NCBI GenBank assembly: GCA_963691705.1 | Contig: OY829539.1 | Location: 9,984,501 to 10,048,500 of the forward strand | Source of the DNA: Viola odorata | Lineage: Eukaryota; Streptophyta; Magnoliopsida; Malpighiales; Violaceae | DNA length: 64,000 bases | Direction: 5' to 3' | Shown here: positions 56,822-64,000 of the stretch, piece by piece | Position numbering within the stretch: the first letter of the stretch is position 1 | Layout: every line of letters begins with the position of its first letter | Notes under the pieces: generated by a model | Databases searched by the model: none | What the model saw: the letters and a program-made list of their open reading frames with translations, nothing else | Told to the model about the DNA's origin: nothing | Position numbers and translations under genes: made by a program

Positions 56822-57057
56822 CTCCCTCTGGATTTTAATGTTTGTCGTTCACTGTTCACGCACGGGTTCCTAGGCGGCCCGGATGACGCACTATTTGACT
56901 CCAAAAAATTCCGTACTTTTTTTGGGACGTACGTAAACTATTAACGTACGTTCGGAAAAAAAGTATGAAATTTTTTAGAGTCAAATAGTGCGTCATCCGG
57001 GCCGTCTAGGGACCCGTGCGTGAACAGTGAACGATAAACATTAAAATCCAGAGGGAG
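56822..57057. mobile_element. Stowaway MITE, near-perfect 236-bp palindrome
   Basis: The element starts ctccctctggattttaatg and ends with its reverse complement, with TA on both sides (56820-56821 and 57058-57059). The arms pair almost without mismatch to the centre near 56940, where cgtacgt words lie. Such a sequence folds into one long hairpin. It lies about 400 bases downstream of the 3' end of the gene at 57442-58215. Confidence 0.85.
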
Positions 57058-57441
57058 TATATGTTATACTACTATGCTCCGTTAGTGAGACATACGCATC
57101 ATATTTAGTTGTGCTGGGAGATTGTTGTCGTTATGAGCATCAAATTTAAGCTTACATAGTTTTTCTAGCTAGAGGTGCACTGCCTCATTTAGGTTCATGA
57201 GCCTAAGTAAGAAAGTTATGGTAACTACGTTATTTAGGCTATAAAATAATATCTTCAAAATAAATATATAACTTATTTTTAATAAAATAACCTAAAATTG
57301 ATTAGACTAATTTAATTCACGGTTGATTTCCAGCATTAACATTCAACAACTGATACGAAGTACTGAGTCTGAATTACTACATTGAAGCGCAAAAATTATA
57401 AATCAAGGAAAACAAAAATGCAAGAACTGAAAGAAATGGTC

Positions 57442-58215
57442 TTAATCCTTGAGCTTAGCCTTAGACGCAGAACCAGAAGAAGCAGAGTAGTACTTGTTGA
57501 ATGCCTTGGGTAGATAAACCGGCAACAAGAATCCAAACAGATTGAAGCTCCAGAAAGCAAGATTCGCCACAGCAAGACCTCTTCCGATGTGCAATCTCCT
57601 CATAGATCCGCCATGTTCTTGATCCACTTTCGAAACCTCATGCCTAACCCATTCCACAATTGTGAAAATTCTCTTGGAATTGTAAAAAACAGGGACGAAA
57701 ACCCGAATCGGTAGCGAAAATCTGTCCGAGAAGGCCACTCCTTCCATGAAAACCTGGCTCGCTAACAGGAAAACATGGGGCGCCGCGGTCTTGATCCCTT
57801 CTTTGTCTCCCTCAAGAACGCCTTCGAAGATGTAAGCGATCGGGATGAAAAGGCCGATGATTGCGCCGGCGAAGACGTAAATGCCAAGAACTCTGTTCTT
57901 GGAGCTAAAAACAGAGGAGAGGTGGTTTGGTTTTGTTGGGAATGCGACTTTGGAGATGAAGTACATGTAGATGAAGGAGAAGGCGACGAAAGCGAAATCT
58001 TCAGGGCTAACCATGCCGCTTGCGGCGAGGACGGTGACGAGAGCGAGTGCGTTTAGTTGCCGAAAGTTGAAGAAGCCAACTTTCCGGGATGTGGCGGATG
58101 GGGCGGTGGCGGGGTGGTTTTTGAGGGCGGAGACATCTTCATGGATCTTGCGTTCTTGCTCTTCTTCGTTTGGTAGACTTATGTCGTTGCCCGTCGGCCC
58201 AACTCCACCTGACAT
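57442..58215 (-). CDS. Conserved plant multi-pass membrane protein (DUF7733-like), function unknown
   Basis: A single-exon frame of 257 codons starts MSGGVGPTGNDISLP. The first 48 residues are polar. Hydrophobic segments follow at about 53-70, 73-92 (FAFVAFSFIYMYFISKVAF), 108-131 (YVFAGAIIGLFIPIAYIFEG), 144-161 and 213-234 (VANLAFWSFNLFGFLLPVYL), with a lysine-rich end, so I expect four or five membrane spans. The composition is gene-like and the frame intact. From memory it matches a plant family labelled DUF7733, with no known function. The start is the first ATG and is followed upstream by an untranslated, pyrimidine-rich leader. It appears to be the only intact, complete host gene in the window. 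Confidence 0.8.
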   Translation of the reverse strand: MSGGVGPTGNDISLPNEEEQERKIHEDVSALKNHPATAPSATSRKVGFFNFRQLNALALVTVLAASGMVSPEDFAFVAFSFIYMYFISKVAFPTKPNHLSSVFSSKNRVLGIYVFAGAIIGLFIPIAYIFEGVLEGDKEGIKTAAPHVFLLASQVFMEGVAFSDRFSLPIRVFVPVFYNSKRIFTIVEWVRHEVSKVDQEHGGSMRRLHIGRGLAVANLAFWSFNLFGFLLPVYLPKAFNKYYSASSGSASKAKLKD

Positions 58216-58908
58216 TCTTGGTTTCTTTTTCTTGATTCCTCTGTTATCTTTCTTCTTTCTTCCTACTGGGTCTGTTTGGTTTGATCTTTCGATTGCAAAA
58301 CAAATGATCGGAAATGAAAGAAGAGAGAAGATTATTGAAGATTATCAGTTCAGTTACTTATTGGGAAATTAATTTTTGCAGATAAGAATTGGACAAGTGG
58401 CAACTTGTGAGGGATTAAAGCCGAGAAGTGGTTATGGTAGTAACACGTCCGGGTTGGTGATCAGGATTTCAAGGGTACCATTTGTTTGGTCAAAACTTGT
58501 AACTGCATTGTAATATAATGCACAACACATTCAAGGCTTAAGTTTTTTTTTTTTTATAAATAAAATATAAAATATATAGAATTGAAGAAAAAAATTACCG
58601 AATCACACAATACTACTATTTAAATAGAGGTGAAATTAAGAGAAAGAAATTAAATTCGAAATTTATTTAAATATTTCGGATGCTTGGATAATGTTAGATT
58701 GAATTATAAAATTATGGTATCATCTACCTTCCATTAGAAATTTGATCTAACACTGTTCAGATCTGTTAGTTTGGATCTTCTTATTCATCCCTACCTCAAG
58801 CCCACACGGATCAGTTTGGATCTTCTCTAATCACTATACCCACCTAGCAGATTTTTTAAACCATGCTTATTCTTAGCATCAACATTTTTGTATTGTTTGT
58901 ATTTTATA
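58216..58908. other. Promoter-side intergenic DNA of the membrane-protein gene
   Basis: Noncoding. The first 150 bases are likely 5' UTR. Nothing else was recognised. Confidence 0.4.
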
Positions 58909-59035
58909 CTCCCTCCGTTTTCGAATAATCGTCACTTTTGTACTTTTTGTTACTGTTTACTTTACTTGACTTTTTGGTGTTTGTTGTACTTTTTGTTACT
59001 GTTTCAAAGAGTCAATTATTCAAAAACAGAGAGAG
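58909..59035. mobile_element. Stowaway-like MITE (127 bp)
   Basis: It starts ctccctccgttttcgaataa and ends ttattcaaaaacagagagag, inverted copies, with TA on both sides (58907-58908 and 59036-59037). Confidence 0.7.
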
Positions 59036-59100
59036 TATTTAGTATTTTGGTAATGCTGTATGTTATATACTAGTTTGCACCTGTGTTCTTATATATACTA

Positions 59101-59361
59101 CTCCCTCCGTTTATTTTTAATTGTCACTTTCCTACGTTTTTCTATTGTTTGGAGTACTTGTCATTTTATTTTTTTCGAAGCATATATTTTGTGTAAATAA
59201 TAATTTTTTTTTGTTGAATCAATCCAATTTCATGATGGTGTGGTAATTTGAATGAAAATTAGAAGAAAAAATGAAACAATGAGGAATAAAATAAGTCCGT
59301 AAATCAACGGATTACGCTTTTCTACTATTCCAGAAAGTTATTTAAAAGTAAGCAGTGGGAG
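59101..59361. mobile_element. Stowaway-like MITE (261 bp)
   Basis: It starts ctccctccgtttatttttaa and ends ttaaaagtaagcagtgggag, inverted copies with mismatches, with TA on both sides (59099-59100 and 59362-59363). Confidence 0.65.
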
Positions 59362-59363
59362 TA

Positions 59364-60031
59364 TTTTATAAGAACACTACCATAAAATTTATTATTTATA
59401 GTACAAAGTTATAGTCTATAATATTATAAACCAAGTAAATAAATGAAATTGTGGTTTAATTAATTAGTGCATATAATTTTTACAGTTCAATTCTTAGTAT
59501 CATAATAATAATTAATAATATAAAAAAATACACAAAATAGCTGAAAATAATAATTAATAATATATATTGCTACTCTAATTTTGACATTATTAATTAATTA
59601 TCATCGTCATCACTATCATGTTAGCATATCCTATCATTTGCATTAGGACAATTATCTTTATCGCTACTATTGTTTTCGTTTTATTTCTTTTTCTAGCCAT
59701 ATTGGCTTTATTTTATTTTTGTTCATCATTGTCACCATCTTACTCTTATGATTTTTATTCTATTTATTTTTTTATTAGTACTTTACTTGCCGCATCATTC
59801 TTATCACTCTCAAAACCTCTTAAATCTGAACCATCCATTTCGAATGGATTAATTTGGCCCTCAGATCAGACCCTAAACCCTACTCATATCAAACTTGCCA
59901 TTTTTTTTAACACTAGATTTTGACAGTATTAACTCCCTCACTCTCTTTTTCTGCAGACAAGCAAGAGCAAGCAAAAAACACATAATTCCCTTCTCCAATT
60001 TAGGCAAAGCATCATCATCTTTTCCTTTGTT
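59364..60031. other. AT-rich noncoding DNA
   Basis: A frame of hydrophobic residues (59618-59923) is a by-product of T-rich sequence. Nothing else was recognised. Confidence 0.4.
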
Positions 60032-60580
60032 TTCGATAAAAGTATTTTTCTTGGTTATTCTACTACTAATAAAGCATATAGAATTTATAATAAAAGGACC
60101 CTAGTTGTAGAAGAATTCATGCATATTGTATTTGATGAGACTAATTATTTTGAAAGTGTGAAAAAGATATCTAGTGATGTTGATGAAGATTTTGGAAACC
60201 TTCGAGTCAATCCTCCAACGTCGACTCTAGATAACTTGAAGGACAATACTCCATCACTAGACAATCAAGAAATTTAAAATGAAAAAAATTTGGAAGAAGA
60301 GGTCATAGAATGCAAATGATGTTGTCAATCAAAATAATCAAGGCCCCTTAACTTCCAAACCTTGGAAAATCATGAATGCGCATCCACAAAAGCAAATCAT
60401 AGGTTATATCAATAGTCAAGGTATTGCTACTCGTTCTTATCTTAGAAATGTGTGTAATCATTAAGCTTTTGTATCTCAATTAAGTTTGATGAGACCTTGC
60501 ATGATGCTAGTTGGATGCTTGCAATGCAAGAGAAACTAAATTAATTTAAAAGAAATTGTGTCCATTTGGATTACTTGATC
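60032..60580 (+). pseudogene. Ty1/Copia pol fragment (integrase end to RT start)
   Basis: Translation gives FDKSIFLGYSTTNKAYRIYN followed by VVEEFMHIVFDETN, the classic end of Copia integrase. Later come KPWKIMNAHPQKQIIGYI and TRSYLRNVCNH, and AMQEKL, the stretch just before Copia reverse transcriptase. Stops occur after DNQEI, after NVCNH and near the end, and there are frame changes. Neither LTR is visible. It ends where element D begins. Confidence 0.8.
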
Positions 60581-60583
60581 GGG

Positions 60584-61953
60584 ATGGCTGCAGGCCCCAC
60601 TTCTAGCACCGCGACATCAGGTGTGTCTTCTCGAGTTATTTTCACTCCGTCCATTGTCACCGATTGACCAGTATCGCCTCGACGCCAAGTGAGTGTCCCT
60701 CTGACCCCACCAGCAATAAGCATGCCGTCCAGCTTTGTGCGACTGGCAGACGGACTGGAGGAGCCTTACATACCGTGGATTCCTGTCTCTCAAGTAGAGC
60801 GACCGCTAGAGGAGCACAGAGAGCGTTGGGACGGCAGGAGAGAGGGCGCCGGTAGAGAGGTATCCATGGAGCGGAGTGAAAGATCAGGCAGTAGGAGGCG
60901 TCGAACCCGCTCGCCTATGAGCCGTAGCCGGTCTCCCTAGCAGCGTCGTACCCCAAAGCCTCGAGGGCACAGACGACACCTGGACATGTCTCCTCCTCGG
61001 CATGATGGTGAGATCCTGGATGACACCGCTGGTCATCCTTTTACCTCCTGTATAAGGCACCACAGGGTCAGTCGACATGTTAAGCTCCCCACGGAATCAT
61101 ACGATGGCACCAAAAATCCCATCTCACATCTTAATAAGGTGAAGGATTTCGTCCAGTTTCAAACGCATAACGACATGGCATTGTGTCAAATATTTGTGAT
61201 GACGTTGTCAGGAGTAGCTCGCCTCTGGTTTGAAGGACTCCCTGCCCGATCAATTGATAATTTCTCGCAACTAGAGGCTAAGTTTAAGAGTCACTTCAGC
61301 ACGACTATCCCTATTCGGAAGTCTGCGGCAGCCTTGTTTGATATACGTAGAAAACCAGAAGAGTCTCTGAATAGCTATCTTGGTCTCTTTGACATGGAAA
61401 TGTCGTTAACACCTGGTATTACTATCGATTTCGCTATAGAAGCTTTAAAGCGGAATTGTGGATATGGGAAGCTGAGAGATACGCTGATGGTGGACCCCCC
61501 AACGACCTTAGATGCGTTAAGATTGAAGGCCCACAATTATGCAAGAATGGAAGAGGAAGAATATAGAAACAGGATAAGGGATATGCCCCAGAATGCCCCT
61601 CCTGCTCCCGCGGTTCAAGCCAGTATGACCCACGATATCCGTCCAGGTGAGGAATACACCCAGCGGAAGGATTACATCCCTAAGGCGTCGAATCGCAAGA
61701 AAGGTAATTTCTCTAGAGGGAGAGGCGACGGTCTGAACGTTCAGCGACAGGCGGATCTCCCTAAGGGTCGAATGTACGATCCTGACCTTCCTCCTCTTAC
61801 ACTCCCCCGAGCGGAAATCTTAGCCATTATTCAGCAGCGGAACCTGCCAATCTGCTACCCAGCCCCTGTGAAGCCAGGGGTGGTCATGAGAGGAAGGGAA
61901 AATGCTTTTTGCAAATTCTATAAGGTCAAGGGGCATCTACAGAAGCATGTAGG
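60584..61953 (+). pseudogene. Element D Gag (truncated, broken)
   Basis: The frame starts at ATG 60584 by chance of truncation. An arginine/serine-rich stretch (SGSRRRRTRSPMSRSRSP) precedes the Gag core with KVKDFVQFQTHNDMALCQIF, LSGVARLWFEGLP and KSHFSTTIPIRKSAAA. Breaks are a TGA at 60665-60667, a TAG near 60938, and a small deletion near 61937 in the knuckle (CKFYKVKGH) that shifts the frame. Unlike element C, the stretch after EMSLTPG reads through without a frameshift. Confidence 0.88.
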
Positions 61954-64000
61954 GAATTGAAGTTAGCAATAAAGCGTCTGTTGGAAGAAGGCTATCTTGG
62001 AGAATTCACCACTCGAATGAGAGAAGAAACCAGGAGCGACCCCCCGTACGGGGCACCAGGCGACCATCAATTGCCTCCTCCCCCTAGGAGCAGCGAGATT
62101 TCTGGCACAAGGGGGAAAGAAGCGCTAATGATGCATGATGAGGATATTCCCATCATCAACATTATCGCTGGTGGCGCGTCATTCCTGGACGAGATTACTC
62201 CAGCACCACTCGCGTCAGGAGAGAAGCGGAAACGGGAAGGCCAGCCTATGAAAAAGGGAGCGATTGAGGCACTGGACAGAATGGTAATATCTTTTTCGGA
62301 AGAAGATGAGAAGGGCGTGGTCTTCCCTCATAATGACGCGCTAGTAGTCACACCGGTTATTGGGAGCCATGGGGTACGAAGGACCCTAATTGATAATGGT
62401 AGCGCGGTAAACTTATTCTCGTTGGAAGAATATAATCTCATGAAACGCCCTGCCGGTGAACTGGCACCTTGCAAGAAACCCATTATTGGAGTGGACGGCA
62501 TCCCTATACCTGTAATTGGAATCACGGCGCGGCTTGTGTATTTCAGAGAAGACGTGACAAAACGATCAGAAGAGTTGATGTTCTTGGTTATGGATCTTAT
62601 CCTACCGTATAATGCCATTCTAGGGCGGCCATTCCTCAATCACTTTGGGGCGGCGGTATCTCAGAAACATCTCAGGATGAAATACCCCTCTTGGGAAGGA
62701 GTAGTATCGATCAAGGGCGACCAAAAGCTAGCTGTCGAGTGTTATTCACTCATGATTCAAAAGAGTTGTGATCAATATGTATGTGTGACAGCGGATCCCT
62801 ATGAGCAAAGGGATGAAAAGCGAACCCAGCCAGTGGACGCGATGGTACCCATTCCCGTCCAGGGCAATGGTGAGGCGAGTTTCCAAACCAGTGAAAAGTT
62901 GACCCCTGAGGAGAGCACACAATTAGCCCGGCTGTTGAACAAATGCAAAGGAGAGTTCGCGTGGAAACCGGCGGACATGCCTGGCGTGTCCAGGGAAGTC
63001 GCTGAGCATCGACTCAACGTTGACCCGCATGCCGCGCCAGTTCAACAGAAGCGGCGAGCATTCTCCGCGGAAAAGGCGGGGGTGATTGATAAGGAGGTAG
63101 TGAAACTGGTAGATGAAGGATTCATCCGAGAAGTTCAATACCCCACTTGGCTGGCCAACCCCGTCCTAGTCCGCAAGCCCAGCGGAGACTGGCGCATGTG
63201 CATTGATTTCACTAACTTGAATGACGCTTGTCCTAAGGACTGTTATCCGCTCCCCCGGATTGATCAGCTGGTCAATCAAGCGGCAGGGTACGCGTATTTG
63301 AGTTCCCTGGACGCCAATCCGGGATACCACCAAATTCCCATGGCCAAGGAAGATGAGGAAAAGACGACATTTATAACACCGAAGGCCACCTATTGCTACA
63401 CGGCAATGCCGTTTGGTTTAAAGAATGCGGGGGCAACCTTCCACCGTATGGCCAACAAAGTGTTTGAAAAGCAAATCGGGAAAAACGTAGAAGCATACGT
63501 AGATGATGTATTGGTCAAAAGCAGAAGTTTCAGCGACCATCTGGCCGATTTGCAGGAAGTGTTTGACACATTGAGGAAGTACCAGATAAAATTGAACCCT
63601 CGCAAGTGCGCGTTCGCATTTCAAACGGGAAAGTTTTTGGGGTATGTGGTAAGCCAAAAGGGCATCCAGCCGAACCCGTCAAAGATTAAGGCTATCCATG
63701 ATATGGTATCGCCGCGAACCCTCCAGGAAGTTCAGAGGTCAACAGGACGCGTCATTGTTCTAGGACGGTTCATCTCTAAGCAGGGCGAGAAGTGCTTGCC
63801 GTTCTTTAAAGTCATACGCAAGAAAGCTCCTTTCGGATGGACACAAGAGTGCGAAGAGGCGTTCGTGGGTTTGAAAACTTACTTGTCATCCGACTTGGTG
63901 CTAACACGACCGGAACCGGGTGACACCCTATTCTTATACCTCGGCATCGCGGATGAAGTGGTCAGTGTCGTTTTGGTTAGGGAGGATAATCACGCCCACC
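61954..64000 (+). CDS. Element D protease, reverse transcriptase and RNase H start, open to the window edge
   Basis: From the Gag knuckle end (ACRELKLAIKRLL) the frame stays open to the right edge. The protease has LIDNGSAVNLFSLEEYN. RT has WRMCIDFTNLNDACPKDCYP, AMPFGLKNAGATF and the box YVDD (near 63500). One notable change is proline in DANPGYHQIP, where serine is usual. The first RNase H (RPEPGDTLFLYL, VVSVVLVRED) begins at about 63830. Copies with an open pol and a broken gag are common among recently decayed elements. Confidence 0.88.

Larger units (their letters stand above)
60584..64000 (+). mobile_element. Element D: 5'-truncated Tat/Retand-like retrotransposon, running off the window
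   Basis: Gag, protease and RT are clearly related to element C but diverged. No LTR or primer site lies to the left: similarity to C starts inside gag, about 125 residues in, directly beside the Copia fragment. The right part continues beyond the window. Confidence 0.88.

Noticed and set aside
59618..59923. Hydrophobic 101-codon frame
   Set aside because: T-rich intergenic DNA; no conserved motif and no splice or start context.

Overview
This is nuclear DNA of a land plant, most likely a eudicot with a large repeat-rich genome. The evidence is intron-containing genes with plant-type splice sites, plant-specific proteins (cpSRP43 fragment, ULP2-type SUMO protease, THO3 end) and plant-restricted Ty3/Gypsy lineages (Athila, Tat/Ogre/Retand). 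I cannot fix genus or family. Host genes are few: the 3' end of a THO complex subunit 3 gene (1-286), a decayed 5' part of a ULP2-like SUMO protease gene (22643-27107), a short F-box fragment (27108-27330), an apparently intact intronless multi-pass membrane protein gene (57442-58215, minus) and two unidentified possible exons near 55.5 and 56.5 kb. No rRNA, tRNA or CRISPR was seen.

The window is mainly a stack of nested mobile elements; I read the order of insertion from target-site duplications (TSDs). Left block (3.9-18.9 kb): a 4.3-kb Ogre/Tat-like LTR with no internal region (3991-8303, TSD ccaag) lies beside the LTR of an old Athila-like element (8473-17487). That LTR is split by a full-length but decayed Ty3/Gypsy element A (8935-16462, TSD tcccc). 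The old Athila breaks off near 18.06 kb against the 5' end of a truncated Tat element (LTR 18371-18913). At 19202-21601 a hAT-like element (8-bp TSD) carries inside it a Pack-MULE (19654-20768, 9-bp TSD) that captured the 5' part of the chloroplast SRP43 gene.

Middle (22.6-30.2 kb): the ULP2-like gene has exons 1-8 recognisable, three coding breaks, a Stowaway-like element with a LINE insertion in an intron and a 274-bp intron duplication. It stops before its protease domain at an F-box fragment and a tandem LTR-internal-LTR-internal retroelement.

Right block (30.2-54.9 kb, minus strand): Athila element B (30205-54918, TSD agggt, tRNA-Asp type primer site, Athila ORF3) sits in a 105-bp minisatellite. 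Its left LTR is split by the young 12.1-kb Tat/Retand-like element C (31381-43482, TSD atatg). C has LTRs that differ at only three bases plus one indel by hand count, gag-pol with dual RNase H, and a three-exon antisense ORF between integrase and the 3' LTR. Beyond B lie minisatellite, a palindromic Stowaway MITE, the membrane-protein gene, two more MITEs, a Ty1/Copia fragment, and a 5'-truncated Tat element D running off the right edge (60584-64000).

No computation was run; identities, alignments and frames are by eye. Domain and lineage names come from remembered family features and should be checked by search.
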